Below, one piece after another: positions 33,168-42,712 of a DNA stretch of 64,000 nt (position 1 is the first letter of the stretch; each line of letters opens with the position of its first letter). The stretch spans positions 339,482 to 403,481 of the forward strand of contig NZ_NCSY01000006.1 in assembly GCF_002156875.1 (NCBI RefSeq), given 5' to 3'. Under the pieces are notes generated by a model. That model worked only from the letters and a program-made list of their open reading frames with translations. It was not told where the DNA came from and did no database searches. The DNA comes from Bacillus sp. EAC. Lineage in GTDB: Bacteria > Bacillota > Bacilli > Bacillales > Bacillaceae_G. The translations under genes were made by a program, and so were the position numbers.

Positions 33168-34145
33168 ATGATGAATTCAACTGGATTGACGTTTGGAATC
33201 TATCCACTTGGGGTCGCAGGTACCCCTGTTGGATTAGCTGTTGGACCTAAAGATGATTATGAAAAGATAGCAATTGCTATTGAAGACCTTAAAGGGCATG
33301 CAAAAAAACTATTACCAAGAACATACGCTGTATATATGGGACCAGAATCAGAAGAAAAAGTTTTTGCTGCAATAGATCGCTATTATCATGCTGGCTTATT
33401 AGGAGACTTAACAATCGGTTGTCTTCAAGATCCTGAATTGTCACTAGATTATTGGATTCAGTTTGTTCGTAAAGTAGTTCAACAATACGGAAAGTATCTT
33501 GATTCTATTCAAATTACGAATGAACCTAACTTAACCTTTATGGATGGTTCAAAGCCTTATGTACTTCAAGCGCTAGTTCAAGGTATATTGACTGCAAAAA
33601 ATGAAAAGATTAAAAACAATTTAAACATTAGTATTGGATTTGGTTCTGTACCTGAAGGTCAAAAAACAATTCCTCAATTTTGGGAAAAGCTTATTGATTT
33701 CGGTGGCGACGAGTTAATCAATTCTATCGATTATATTGGCCATAATTTTTATGTTGATGTATTCGAAGAACCACTTGAGTTAAAAAAAGTCGGTGTTACA
33801 GTTGAAAACATTTTACGCAAATTTCGTGAGACATTGAATACAAACGGGATCCCTAATTCAATTCCAATTCGAGTTACAGAAAATGGTTGGCCAACTGGAA
33901 AAAATCCTTTCCTTGAGGTTGAAAGAACATATGCACAACAATCAAAGGTACTCGAGTCAGTTATTCGTACGGTCCATTCACTTCAAAAGGAACTTGTAAT
34001 AACACATTATGAATTTTTTGGTCTAAGAGATGCTGATAGTTCAAAAGATGATTTATTTCATCAATTTGGTCTAATGAAAGACGATTACACGCCTAAGCCG
34101 GCTTATTATACATTTCAAAATTTAATCAAGGAATTAAGTAATTAA
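33168..34145 (+). CDS. Glycoside hydrolase-like TIM-barrel protein, unknown specificity
   Basis: A 325-residue cytoplasmic protein with no signal peptide. Two segments look like clan GH-A active-site strands: IQITNEPNLTF (about residue 116) with an N-E pair expected for acid/base, and IRVTENGWPTG (about 238) with a second glutamate where the nucleophile would sit. The ends of the barrel (YIGHNFY, THYEFFGLRDAD, GLMKDDYTPKPAYY) fit as well. The exact GH family is not recognised. Controlled presumably by the divergent MarR regulator. Start ATG ATG with AAGGAG upstream. Confidence 0.65.
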   Translation: MMNSTGLTFGIYPLGVAGTPVGLAVGPKDDYEKIAIAIEDLKGHAKKLLPRTYAVYMGPESEEKVFAAIDRYYHAGLLGDLTIGCLQDPELSLDYWIQFVRKVVQQYGKYLDSIQITNEPNLTFMDGSKPYVLQALVQGILTAKNEKIKNNLNISIGFGSVPEGQKTIPQFWEKLIDFGGDELINSIDYIGHNFYVDVFEEPLELKKVGVTVENILRKFRETLNTNGIPNSIPIRVTENGWPTGKNPFLEVERTYAQQSKVLESVIRTVHSLQKELVITHYEFFGLRDADSSKDDLFHQFGLMKDDYTPKPAYYTFQNLIKELSN

Positions 34146-34149
34146 AATT

Positions 34150-34188
34150 AAAAAGACTGTAACAGCAATCGCTGTATACAGTCTTTTT
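34150..34188. terminator. Bidirectional terminator between the glycosidase-like gene and metK
   Basis: 12-bp stem (34150-34161 with 34177-34188) with A/T runs on both sides, between convergent genes. Confidence 0.9.
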
Positions 34189-34195
34189 CTTCTTC

Positions 34196-35392
34196 TTATA
34201 GACCAGCGTCAGTTTTTAAAACTTCTGCTTTATCAGTACGCTCCCAAGGAAGGTCGATATCTGTACGGCCAAAGTGACCATAAGCTGCAGTTTGTTTGTA
34301 AATTGGACGACGAAGGTCTAGCATTTTAATAATTCCTGCTGGACGTAAGTCAAAATTGTTGCGAATAACTTCAACTAATTTTTCCTCTGAAACTTTACCT
34401 GTACCAAAAGTATCAATAGCAATAGATACTGGTTTAGCAACACCGATAGCATAAGCTAATTGTACTTCAGCTTTATCAGCTAAGCCAGCAGCTACGATGT
34501 TTTTTGCAACGTAACGTGCAGCATAAGCAGCAGAACGGTCAACTTTAGTTGCGTCCTTACCAGAGAATGCTCCACCACCGTGACGAGCATATCCACCGTA
34601 AGTATCAACGATAATTTTACGACCTGTTAAACCTGCATCCCCTTGAGGTCCACCGATTACGAAACGGCCTGTTGGGTTGATAAAGAATTTTGTATTTTCA
34701 TCAATTAATTCAGCTGGTACAACTGGTTTAATTACAAGTTCTTTAATATCATTTTCGATTTGCTCTTGAGTTGCTTCTGGACCATGTTGAGTCGAAACAA
34801 CAATTGCATCAATACGAACTGGTTTGTTATTTTCATCGTATTCAACTGTTACTTGAGTTTTTCCATCCGGACGTAAGTAAGAAACTGTTTCATTTTTTCT
34901 TACCTCAGTTAATCGACGAGCGATTTTATGAGATAAAGAAATTGGAAGTGGCATTAATTCAGGTGTTTCATTTACTGCAAAACCGAACATTAAACCTTGG
35001 TCTCCTGCTCCGATTGCTTCAATTTCTTCATCTGACATGCTTCCTTCACGAGCTTCTAATGCTTGGTCAACACCTAAAGCGATATCAGCAGATTGCTCAT
35101 CAATAGAAGTTAAAACTGCACATGTATCTGCATCAAATCCGTATTTTGCACGGTCATAACCGATTTCACGGATTGTTTCGCGAACGATTTTTGGAATATC
35201 TACATAAGTAGATGTTGTGATTTCACCTGCAACAAGAACTAATCCTGTTGTAACTGAAGTTTCCGCTGCTACACGAGCATTTGGATCATTAGCTAAAATT
35301 GCATCAAGAATTGAATCTGAAATTTGGTCACAGATTTTATCTGGATGTCCTTCTGTAACTGATTCTGAAGTAAATAAACGACGTTGTGACAT
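34196..35392 (-). CDS. metK: S-adenosylmethionine synthetase
   Basis: A 398-residue enzyme forming SAM from methionine and ATP. All signatures are present: [13 protein letters not shown] near residue 14 (catalytic H16), [10 protein letters not shown] about residue 120, and GGGAFSGKD about 270. The length is normal. Preceded by a SAM-I riboswitch, so product feedback controls its expression. RBS AGGAGGGG upstream of the ATG. Convergent with the glycosidase-like gene. Confidence 0.98.
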   Translation of the reverse strand: MSQRRLFTSESVTEGHPDKICDQISDSILDAILANDPNARVAAETSVTTGLVLVAGEITTSTYVDIPKIVRETIREIGYDRAKYGFDADTCAVLTSIDEQSADIALGVDQALEAREGSMSDEEIEAIGAGDQGLMFGFAVNETPELMPLPISLSHKIARRLTEVRKNETVSYLRPDGKTQVTVEYDENNKPVRIDAIVVSTQHGPEATQEQIENDIKELVIKPVVPAELIDENTKFFINPTGRFVIGGPQGDAGLTGRKIIVDTYGGYARHGGGAFSGKDATKVDRSAAYAARYVAKNIVAAGLADKAEVQLAYAIGVAKPVSIAIDTFGTGKVSEEKLVEVIRNNFDLRPAGIIKMLDLRRPIYKQTAAYGHFGRTDIDLPWERTDKAEVLKTDAGL

Positions 35393-35541
35393 TGAGTCCC
35401 CTCCTAAATTGAATTGACGGATCTCTTTTTTCTCAACATAAGAAATAGAAAAAGTACCTTCCTATAACTTATGTTCCCCATTTAAGATAAAGATAACTCA
35501 GTGTTAATTACGAAATTGCCATCTGTATTTAAGTTTTGGGC

Positions 35542-35720
35542 AAAAAAAAAGCCTTCCTCTTATCCATATTGCTTGAGGAAAGGTTTTGTTATTTGCCTTT
35601 CGCTCTTATCGTCCAAGACAAAAAAAACTGTCTTGCATCAGGTTCAGCACCTTTCACTTAATGTGAGGTTGCTGGGCTTCGTAGGGCCTGTATCCCTCCA
35701 CCTACTCGGGATAAGAGAGT
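35542..35720 (-). promoter_or_regulatory. SAM-I (S-box) riboswitch of metK
   Basis: On the minus strand, P1 CTCTTATC (35710-35717) pairs with GATAAGAG (35603-35610). The conserved core is all there: CCGAGTAGGTGGAGGGA, GGCCC, GAAGCCCAGCAACC, GGTGCTGAACCTGATGC. A terminator stem CCTTTCCTC / GAGGAAGG followed by a run of U (35542-35590) completes the off state, with P1 3' sequence shared for the anti-terminator. Confidence 0.97.
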
Positions 35721-35735
35721 ATCCGTATGAAAAGT

Positions 35736-35764
35736 ATCATATTAAAAATACACTTTTTTGTCAA
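35736..35764 (-). promoter_or_regulatory. SigA promoter of metK
   Basis: TTGACA (35759-35764) and TATGAT (35736-35741) with a 17-base spacer on the minus strand, start near 35729, immediately upstream of the riboswitch. Confidence 0.85.
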
Positions 35765-35960
35765 CAATTTTCACTACATATTTACATAGTTAACATATTA
35801 CATCAATTAACACATTCATTTAATATAAATAGGAAAAGACTAATAGTATCTTTCCTTTGGACTAATTTCGTACTTTAAGTATATAATTTTAATCATTTTT
35901 ATTTTTTTATTGAATTCATTACACATTTTCCCAACTAATAGTATACACTATTAAAATAAA

Positions 35961-35971
35961 TGTGTTATACT
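35961..35971 (+). promoter_or_regulatory. CcpN operator overlapping the pckA extended -10
   Basis: TGTGTTATACT fits the published CcpN motif TRTGHYATAYW at every position and includes an extended -10 (TG-T-TATACT). CcpN represses pckA and gapB on glycolytic substrates in B. subtilis. Confidence 0.65.
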
Positions 35972-36027
35972 ATTTAACGAGATACCGACATGGCAGACAA
36001 ATTATATTTAAAGGATGGTATTAGTAT

Positions 36028-37614
36028 ATGAAGACAGCTGATGTAAATTTTGAATTAAACGAATTACTATCAAGTAATAACGTGTATAACCAACTAAGCG
36101 TTTCAGAATTAGTTGAAAAAGTTCTAACAAGACAAGAAGGTATTTTAACTTCAACGGGAGCAGTTAGCGTTTCAACTGGTAAATATACTGGACGTTCTCC
36201 TAAAGATAAATTTATTGTAAATGAGCCATCTGTTGAAAACTTAATTGATTGGGGAACTGTTAATACACCAATCTCAGCTGACGTGTTCGAAAAATTATAT
36301 AGCAAAGTACTTACTTACTTAAGAGATAGAAATGAATTATTTGTATTTAAAGGATTTGCGGGTGCAGATACTCAGTATCGTTTACCAATTCAAGTCATTA
36401 ATGAATTTGCTTGGCACAACCTTTTTGCTCATCAATTATTCATTCGTCCAACTGAAGCTGAACTACTTACTCACGAATCTGAATTTACAATTGTTTCTGC
36501 ACCAACATTTAAAGCGGATCCAGTAGTTGATGGAACGAATTCAGAGGCATTTGTTATTATATCATTTGAGAAGCGAATTATCTTAATTGGTGGTACTGAA
36601 TATGCTGGAGAAATGAAAAAATCTATCTTCTCTATTATGAACTTCCTTTTACCACAGAAAAACGTTTTACCAATGCATTGTTCTGCAAACGTTGGTAATG
36701 AAGGTGATGTAGCACTATTTTTTGGATTATCAGGAACTGGTAAAACAACTTTATCAGCAGATGCTGACCGCAAATTAATTGGTGATGACGAACATGGTTG
36801 GTCTGATAATGGCGTATTCAATATTGAAGGTGGTTGTTATGCGAAATGTATCAACTTAACCTATGAAAAAGAGCCACAAATTTTCTCAGCTATTAAATTT
36901 GGTACGGTTTTAGAAAATGTAGTTGTTAATCCTGATGGCCGTCTAGCTGATTATGATGATACTACTTTAACAGAAAATACTCGTGCTGCCTACCCTATTC
37001 AAGCGATTCAAAATATCGTTGAACCAAGTGTGGCAGGACATCCACATACAATAATCTTTTTAACTGCTGATGCATTTGGTGTATTACCTCCAATCAGTAA
37101 ATTAACAAAAGAACAAGCAATGTATCACTTCTTAAGTGGATTTACTAGTAAATTAGCTGGTACTGAACGCGGAGTTACATCTCCACAAGTAACATTCTCA
37201 ACTTGTTTCGGTTCACCATTCTTACCACTTCCAGCTGTAGAATATGCAAAAATGCTTGGTGATAAAATCGAAAAACATAATGTAAATGTATTCCTTGTAA
37301 ACACTGGTTGGACTGGTGGAGAATATGGAGTAGGTAAACGTATGAATCTTTCTTACACTAGAGCAATGGTTCACGCTGCACTTGAAGGAGATTTAAATTA
37401 CGTTGAAACAACTCAAGACGAGTTTTTCGGTTTAGCAATTCCACAACATGTACCAGGAGTTCCTGATAATGTACTAGTCCCATCAACAACTTGGGAAGAC
37501 AAAGCAGCATACGAAAACAAAGCTCTTGAATTAGTAACTAAATTCAAGGAAAACTTTAAAAAATTCGAAGGCTTCGACTCTCAATTAGCAAACATTGGTG
37601 GACCTTTAAAATAA
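36028..37614 (+). CDS. pckA: Phosphoenolpyruvate carboxykinase (ATP)
   Basis: A 528-residue gluconeogenic enzyme converting oxaloacetate and ATP to PEP. The P-loop [12 protein letters not shown] lies at residues 232-243 and the kinase-2 motif GDDEHGW follows; [14 protein letters not shown] and the [10 protein letters not shown] loop are typical. Length is normal. AAGGATGG acts as RBS. Divergent from metK, as in B. subtilis; own terminator. Confidence 0.97.
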   Translation: MKTADVNFELNELLSSNNVYNQLSVSELVEKVLTRQEGILTSTGAVSVSTGKYTGRSPKDKFIVNEPSVENLIDWGTVNTPISADVFEKLYSKVLTYLRDRNELFVFKGFAGADTQYRLPIQVINEFAWHNLFAHQLFIRPTEAELLTHESEFTIVSAPTFKADPVVDGTNSEAFVIISFEKRIILIGGTEYAGEMKKSIFSIMNFLLPQKNVLPMHCSANVGNEGDVALFFGLSGTGKTTLSADADRKLIGDDEHGWSDNGVFNIEGGCYAKCINLTYEKEPQIFSAIKFGTVLENVVVNPDGRLADYDDTTLTENTRAAYPIQAIQNIVEPSVAGHPHTIIFLTADAFGVLPPISKLTKEQAMYHFLSGFTSKLAGTERGVTSPQVTFSTCFGSPFLPLPAVEYAKMLGDKIEKHNVNVFLVNTGWTGGEYGVGKRMNLSYTRAMVHAALEGDLNYVETTQDEFFGLAIPQHVPGVPDNVLVPSTTWEDKAAYENKALELVTKFKENFKKFEGFDSQLANIGGPLK

Positions 37615-37622
37615 TTGATCTA

Positions 37623-37655
37623 AAAGAGCAGCTCAAATGGGCGGCTCTTTTTTTA
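37623..37655 (+). terminator. Intrinsic terminator of pckA
   Basis: GAGC-GC / GC-GCTC stem with loop CAAATGG region and seven T. Confidence 0.88.
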
Positions 37656-37728
37656 TCCATTTTTCCATATTCACCCATTCTCTCCATGTGCATAGGCTAA
37701 TGTATAGTTTTTAGCTAGGAGGGATTAA

Positions 37729-38724
37729 ATGAAAATTAAATGGTTATTAGTTTTGTTTTTATTAGTAGCTTCATTTTTAGGGGCATGTTCAAAAAATCAA
37801 TCTAAGGATGAGAAGATAAAAGTAAGAGTAGCAGAAGTAACTCGTTCACTTTTCTATGCCCCCGAGTACGTTGCTTTAAGTGAAGGTATTTTTGAGAAGC
37901 ACGGACTTGATGTTCAGTTAACGACTACTTGGGGTGGAGATAAAACAATGACGGCCATTTTATCAAACGGCACAGATATAGGATTGGTCGGTCCAGAAAC
38001 TACTCTATATGTCTATTCCCAACAACCGAAAGACCCTGTAAAAAGCTTTGCTCAATTAACTCAAACTGATGGAACTTTTTTAGTTGCCCGAAATCAGACT
38101 GGAGCATTTAACTGGGATCAATTGAAAAAGAAAACATTTTTAGGTCAAAGAAAAGGTGGCATGCCACAAATGGTTGGCGAGTATGTTCTAGGAAATCATG
38201 GCATCGATCCTCATAAAGATTTAAAACTGATTCAGAATATAGATTTTGCAAACATCGCAAATGCATATGCGGCTGGAACTGGAGATTATGTTCAACTATT
38301 CGAGCCAACAGCAAGTATATTTGAAAAAGAAGGTAAAGGTAAAATCGTAGCTTCATTTGGCTTAGAATCTGGAAAGGTTCCTTATACTGCCTTTATGGCA
38401 AAAGAAAGTTATCTTAAAAAGAATGGAAAAACAGTTCAAAAATTTTCAGATGCACTATATGAAGCTCAGCAATGGGTAGATTCTCATTCAGCAGAAGAAA
38501 TCGCGAAAAGCGTAGCTCCATTTTTTAAGGACACTCCATTCGATATTTCCGTAAAAGTAATTGATCGCTATAAATCCCAACATTCCTATTCAACAAATCC
38601 AATTTTAGAAGAGGATGAATGGAACAATCTCCAAGAAATCATGAAAAATTCCGGCGAATTATCAAAAGAAGTTCCACATTCCGAATTAGTTGATACGAAA
38701 TTCGCATTAAAATCTACGAAGTAG
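37729..38724 (+). CDS. ytlA: ABC transporter substrate-binding lipoprotein, NMT1/THI5-like (YtlA)
   Basis: A 331-residue lipoprotein: lysine-rich start, hydrophobic core and lipobox FLGAC with C20 as lipidation site. The mature part (ALSEGIFEKHGLDVQL, ILSNGTDIGLVGPE) is the NMT1/SsuA-like periplasmic-binding fold for thiamine precursors, sulfonates or nitrate-like anions. The first gene of a three-gene importer operon in the same order as ytlACD of B. subtilis. Substrate unproven; a pyrimidine precursor is possible, but no TPP riboswitch is visible. Confidence 0.88.
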   Translation: MKIKWLLVLFLLVASFLGACSKNQSKDEKIKVRVAEVTRSLFYAPEYVALSEGIFEKHGLDVQLTTTWGGDKTMTAILSNGTDIGLVGPETTLYVYSQQPKDPVKSFAQLTQTDGTFLVARNQTGAFNWDQLKKKTFLGQRKGGMPQMVGEYVLGNHGIDPHKDLKLIQNIDFANIANAYAAGTGDYVQLFEPTASIFEKEGKGKIVASFGLESGKVPYTAFMAKESYLKKNGKTVQKFSDALYEAQQWVDSHSAEEIAKSVAPFFKDTPFDISVKVIDRYKSQHSYSTNPILEEDEWNNLQEIMKNSGELSKEVPHSELVDTKFALKSTK

Positions 38725-38736
38725 TAGGGATAAATT

Positions 38737-39501
38737 ATGAGTTATCTAACAGTTAATGAAATCTCTCACGTATTTTTATCAAAGGAAAAAGCGATTAAAA
38801 TACTAGATAGTTTGTCTTTTGATGTGGAAAAAGGCGAATTCGTTTCTATTTTAGGCCCTAGTGGTTGTGGGAAAAGCACACTTTTGTCGATTATTTCATC
38901 TTTATTAACACCATATGATGGTTCTGTTCAATTTAAAGGTCAACCATATGATATTAATACCGGGGAAATTGGCTATATGTTACAACATGATTATTTGTTT
39001 CCATGGAAAACGATTAAAGAAAATGTCTTTCTTGGCCTAAAAATACTTGGTAAAGATACAAATGAAAATATGAATAGAGCATTAGAGTTATTATGTGAAG
39101 TCGGTTTAAAAGAATATGCAAATGCTTATCCAAGAGAACTATCAGGTGGGATGCGTCAACGTGTTGCTCTAGTTCGTACTCTTTCTACAAGTCCCTCTAT
39201 CGTCTTATTAGATGAACCCTTTTCCGCACTCGACTACCAAAACAAAGTAAAACTTGAAGAATTAGTATTTAATTTATTTAAGAAGTTAAACACTACCGCT
39301 CTATTAGTAACGCATGATATTGAAGAAGCTGTTGCAATGTGTGATCGAGTCATTACGCTAACAAATGTTCCTACTAAAATTTCAAAAGTATTCTCATTAC
39401 CAGAAGTGCTACAAAATTGTTCTCCTTTCGAAACAAGAAAGCAGCCTCTCTTCCCTTCTTTTGTTTCTTCGATTTGGAAGGAGTTGGAGAAGGGTGAATA
39501 A
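38737..39501 (+). CDS. ytlC: ABC transporter ATP-binding protein (YtlC)
   Basis: A 254-residue NitT/TauT-type ATPase: Walker A GPSGCGKST about residue 41, signature LSGGMRQRVAL about 133, Walker B VLLDEPFSALD about 157, and H-loop THDIEEA. It starts 12 bases after ytlA and overlaps the permease gene by eight bases, so all three are co-translated. Confidence 0.95.
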   Translation: MSYLTVNEISHVFLSKEKAIKILDSLSFDVEKGEFVSILGPSGCGKSTLLSIISSLLTPYDGSVQFKGQPYDINTGEIGYMLQHDYLFPWKTIKENVFLGLKILGKDTNENMNRALELLCEVGLKEYANAYPRELSGGMRQRVALVRTLSTSPSIVLLDEPFSALDYQNKVKLEELVFNLFKKLNTTALLVTHDIEEAVAMCDRVITLTNVPTKISKVFSLPEVLQNCSPFETRKQPLFPSFVSSIWKELEKGE

Positions 39502-40297
39502 TGTAAAGGATGAATTACAAACTTATCATGCCTTTATTGCAAAAAAGAATCGCAGAAAAAAGTTTTGGATATTTTTCTCTCAAGTCATACTCATCGCACT
39601 TTTTTTCATCATTTGGCAGCTTTTAAGCACTAAACAAATAATCGATCCGCTTTTATTTAGTTCACCTTCAAAAATAGTTGATTTATTTATCTCTAAATTG
39701 CTAGATGGTTCGGTCTATCATGAAGCTATCATAACAATTGGAGAAACACTCGTAGGCTTTATATTAGGAACTCTTCTAGGTATTCTTTTAGCCATCGTTC
39801 TCTGGTGGTATCCATTTGCATCTAAAGTACTGGACCCATTTTTAGTCATTTTTAATGCAATGCCTAAAGTTGCACTCGGCCCAATTATGATCGTTATCTT
39901 CGGACCAACTTATACTTCTATTGTTGCGATGGGTATTATCATAAGTTTTGTAATAACAGCACTTGTGATTTATCAGGCATTTCAACAAGTTGATGAAAAT
40001 TATATTAAAGTCATTAAGAGCTTTGGAGCTACAAAATCTCAAATATTTAAAAATGTCATCTTTCCTGCTAGTATACCAACGGTCATTTCAACATTAAAAG
40101 TAAATGTCGGGTTGGCTTGGGTAGGAGTGATTGTCGGTGAATTTTTAGTTTCAAAGAATGGTCTTGGCTATTTAATCGTGTACGGATTCCAAGTGTTTAA
40201 CTTTACGCTTGTATTAATGAGTGTATTAATAATAAGTGTTTCTGCCGGATTGATGTATATACTTGTTGATTATATTGAACGAAAAATTCAAAAATAA
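39494..40297 (+). CDS. ytlD: ABC transporter permease (YtlD)
   Basis: A 267-residue inner-membrane permease with six helices and the EAA loop (QVDENYIKVIKSFGATKSQIFKNVIFPASIP, split here by position about residue 160-190). GTG at 39494, overlapping the ytlC stop, is preferred: it has AAGGAG/GGAG upstream and gives a normal length; the open frame back to 39365 lies within ytlC. Confidence 0.9.
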   Translation: MNNVKDELQTYHAFIAKKNRRKKFWIFFSQVILIALFFIIWQLLSTKQIIDPLLFSSPSKIVDLFISKLLDGSVYHEAIITIGETLVGFILGTLLGILLAIVLWWYPFASKVLDPFLVIFNAMPKVALGPIMIVIFGPTYTSIVAMGIIISFVITALVIYQAFQQVDENYIKVIKSFGATKSQIFKNVIFPASIPTVISTLKVNVGLAWVGVIVGEFLVSKNGLGYLIVYGFQVFNFTLVLMSVLIISVSAGLMYILVDYIERKIQK

Positions 40298-40302
40298 CAT
40301 CA

Positions 40303-40343
40303 TAAAAAAAACGCTCACTTATTATTAGGTGAGCGTTTCTTTT
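40303..40343. terminator. Bidirectional terminator between ytlD and ytkD
   Basis: 10-bp stem (40308-40317 with 40329-40338) flanked by A and T runs, between convergent genes. Confidence 0.9.
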
Positions 40344-40818
40344 ATTCATCATGCACTTTTGATTTTAGATAACTTAAGCTATGTGAAAATACTTCGTCTC
40401 TCATGATGAAACTAAACCGGCGATCTCTTTTGATATTTTGTGGAAACTCATTGAACAGAATTGGACCATTTGTCTCAAAATAATGTTGTTGGTTCAAAAG
40501 TTCGCCTACTTCAGCAAAATAAATATTCTTAATAATTATTTTGTCTTTACCTGTTACACGATATTGCCCCAAATAATTTATTGAGGAGACATTTCCGCCT
40601 GTTTCTTCTAATACCTCACGTTTTGCAGCTTCTTCAGGCGACTCTCCTTCTTCAACTTTCCCACCTGGGAATTCATATCCACGTCTTTGGTGGTCAGTTA
40701 GTAACCATTGTCCTTTGTATTTACAAATAACCCAAACATGTTTAGGACTTGTAGAAAATGGATACTTTTCAAACGATAATTCAACTGTATTATGGTAAAA
40801 ATCTTTAAATGTATACAT
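40342..40818 (-). CDS. ytkD: Nudix hydrolase YtkD (8-oxo-dGTP diphosphatase-like)
   Basis: A 158-residue Nudix protein; the box is complete (GGKVEEGESPEEA then AKREVLEETGG). B. subtilis YtkD, also 158 aa, hydrolyses oxidised dGTP and acts in sporulating cells and under stress. The ATG at 40818 is chosen because AGGAAGG lies upstream; the frame from 40839 has the RBS inside. Confidence 0.93.
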   Translation of the reverse strand: MYTFKDFYHNTVELSFEKYPFSTSPKHVWVICKYKGQWLLTDHQRRGYEFPGGKVEEGESPEEAAKREVLEETGGNVSSINYLGQYRVTGKDKIIIKNIYFAEVGELLNQQHYFETNGPILFNEFPQNIKRDRRFSFIMRDEVFSHSLSYLKSKVHDE

Positions 40819-40943
40819 TTTATCCTTCCTACATTTCATACTTTGTTATCCATTGTACTATGTCTCTTAAAATGTTTCATCATTATTGAAATAATATTCG
40901 CAAATCGTGGTGAAAATATTTGATTGGCTTGCATATTCGACAG

Positions 40944-40965
40944 TATACTATATCATGATAGTATA
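40944..40965. promoter_or_regulatory. Palindrome at the ytzI promoter
   Basis: TATACTAT-ATCATG-ATAGTATA, perfect 8-base arms, overlapping a candidate promoter TTCGAC (40937) - 17 - TAGTAT. It lies 20 bases before the ytzI RBS and may be an operator or simply a symmetric promoter. Confidence 0.4.
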
Positions 40966-40984
40966 AAGTTTAGGAGGGTATATT

Positions 40985-41143
40985 ATGACTGCAGTTTATG
41001 TTGTTAGTGCAATAATTATTGTTCTTGTATTTGGTGCATTTGTTCTTACTGTTAACAAAGGATATGGAGTAAAACATAAAGTAGACACCCTAGATGAAAT
41101 TAAATTAAAAAACGACCACGAAGAAAATCATGAAAATAAGTAA
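40985..41143 (+). CDS. ytzI: YtzI family small membrane protein
   Basis: A 52-residue protein with a single N-terminal membrane helix (VYVVSAIIIVLVFGAFVL, residues 4-21) and a charged cytoplasmic tail (VKHKVDTLDEI, ending HEENHENK). ATG with TAGGAGGG seven to eight bases upstream. Size, layout and position before ytjA/yidD match YtzI of B. subtilis. Function unknown. Confidence 0.85.
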   Translation: MTAVYVVSAIIIVLVFGAFVLTVNKGYGVKHKVDTLDEIKLKNDHEENHENK

Positions 41144-41164
41144 TACGATCGAAAAGGTCTATAT

Positions 41165-41407
41165 ATGAAAAAACTATTATTAGGTAGCATAAAGTTTTAC
41201 CAAAAATGGATTTCTCCTGTTACACCACCTACATGTAGATTTTATCCTACTTGCTCACATTATGGTATGGAAGCGATTCAAACACACGGAGCACTTAAAG
41301 GTTCATACTTAACTACCAAACGTATACTAAAATGCCATCCATTTCATCCAGGTGGAATTGATCTAGTTCCTGAAAAGAAACAAAGAGATAATATCAAAGA
41401 AACTTGA
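41165..41407 (+). CDS. yidD: Membrane protein insertion efficiency factor YidD (YtjA)
   Basis: An 80-residue protein with the YidD hallmark cysteines: [15 protein letters not shown] and [12 protein letters not shown]. It helps YidC/SpoIIIJ-dependent membrane protein insertion, associated with the inner membrane through an amphipathic N-terminus. In the region as in B. subtilis (ytjA). It follows ytzI by 21 bases. Confidence 0.95.
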   Translation: MKKLLLGSIKFYQKWISPVTPPTCRFYPTCSHYGMEAIQTHGALKGSYLTTKRILKCHPFHPGGIDLVPEKKQRDNIKET

Positions 41408-41441
41408 ACTTACTTACCAAGTTTTCTTTGATATTTATTTT
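41391..41441 (+). terminator. Intrinsic terminator overlapping the yidD 3' end
   Basis: ATATCAAAGAAACTTG (41391-41406) pairs with its complement at 41418-41434, with a T-rich tail. Confidence 0.88.
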
Positions 41442-41482
41442 TGGCAGTTTTCGTAATCTTTGTTTCAATTAATCATTGTATT

Positions 41483-41511
41483 AGTTGACTTCCGCTCTAG
41501 GACGATTGCTT
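41483..41511 (-). repeat. Short remnant of the dispersed repeat
   Basis: GTTGACTTCCGCTCTAGGA and CGATTGCTT resemble the terminal GTTGATTTCCGCTCCAGGA and TGCTCGCTT of an intact copy; nothing of the rest remains. Confidence 0.4.
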
Positions 41512-41594
41512 CAATCAAACGCTATATACATTGGTTTTAATCAAAACCTATTAAAAAAAGAAATCTTTAAAAAAAAGAACCTTATTCAACATTA

Positions 41595-42701
41595 TTAATT
41601 CTTAAAAGTAAAAACCTTCTTTGTTAATCTACGTAATCTGTCCTCGTTAACTATGATTCCTAATCCGTTTTCAGTTGGCACCTTAACCCTTCCATTTTCG
41701 AGAATTACTTCTGGTATTATAATATCTCGCTCAAAGTGTCTAGATGATGCTGAAATATCACCTGGTATCGTAAATCCCGGTAATGATGCGAGTGCAACAT
41801 TTTGAGTTCTAGAAATCCCTGTCTCAATCATGCCACCAACCCAAATTGGAATATTGTGTGCAACACAGTAATTATGTATCTCAACAGATTCTGATAATCC
41901 ACCAACTCTTCCAGGTTTTATCGTAATTACCTTGCAGGATTTAAGTGAATGTGCAATCTTAACATCTTCTAAAGAATAAATACTTTCATCCAAGCAAATG
42001 GGCGTTGAAAGCTCTTTTTGAAGAATAGCATGATTTATAAAATCTCTTTCTCCAAATGGTTGTTCGATCATTAATAAATTAAATGCATCTAACCTCTTAA
42101 GTTGATCCATATCTTCTAATGAATAATCAGAATTTGCATCGATCATCAGTGAAATGTTCGGAAAGCTTTCTCGAATTGTTGATACGATTTTATAATCATT
42201 TTCTTTAGATACTTTTATTTTAAATCGTTCATATCCTTCTTTTTGAAAATCATCTATTTGTTTCAACATCACATTTGGTTCATTTATACTAACTACTACA
42301 CCAACAGCAATTTCCTCTTTTGTACCACCTAAAGCATTAGCTAAGGAAATAGAGTTTTGTTTACAATAAAGATCCCAATACGCACCTTCTAGACCAGCTT
42401 TAGCCATAGGATTTCCTTTAAATTGTTTAAACGCATTTGCCACTTCATTTGGATGAGAAAACTGTGAATTTAACAAGATAGGAATTAAGAAATCTTGCAT
42501 GACGTGTAGAGCTGTTTGAATTGTTTCCTCCGTATACCATGGCTCTGAAAAGGCTACTACTTCTCCGAATCCCTCTTCACCATCTGAATCAATTAGTTTA
42601 ACAATAACACTTTCTCGCTTTTCATATTGACCATAGCTCGTTTTAAAAGGTGTTTTAAGCTGCTGTTCTATTAAGAATAACTCGATTTGGCGGATAAACA
42701 T
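41595..42701 (-). CDS. menC: o-Succinylbenzoate synthase
   Basis: A 368-residue enolase-superfamily dehydratase making OSB from SHCHC in menaquinone synthesis. The catalytic marks are RFKIKVSK (acid/base lysine), MIDANSDYS, EQPFGE, LDES for metal binding, and TIKPGRVGG with the second lysine. Eleven bases downstream of menE and clearly in its operon. ATG at 42701 with GGGGGGAG upstream. The length agrees with the NSAR/OSBS-type enzymes. Confidence 0.93.
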   Translation of the reverse strand: MFIRQIELFLIEQQLKTPFKTSYGQYEKRESVIVKLIDSDGEEGFGEVVAFSEPWYTEETIQTALHVMQDFLIPILLNSQFSHPNEVANAFKQFKGNPMAKAGLEGAYWDLYCKQNSISLANALGGTKEEIAVGVVVSINEPNVMLKQIDDFQKEGYERFKIKVSKENDYKIVSTIRESFPNISLMIDANSDYSLEDMDQLKRLDAFNLLMIEQPFGERDFINHAILQKELSTPICLDESIYSLEDVKIAHSLKSCKVITIKPGRVGGLSESVEIHNYCVAHNIPIWVGGMIETGISRTQNVALASLPGFTIPGDISASSRHFERDIIIPEVILENGRVKVPTENGLGIIVNEDRLRRLTKKVFTFKN

Positions 42702-42712
42702 TTACTCCCCCC

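Noticed and set aside
35501..35878. 125-aa plus-strand frame
   Set aside because: It runs antisense through the SAM-I riboswitch and metK promoter and has no RBS.
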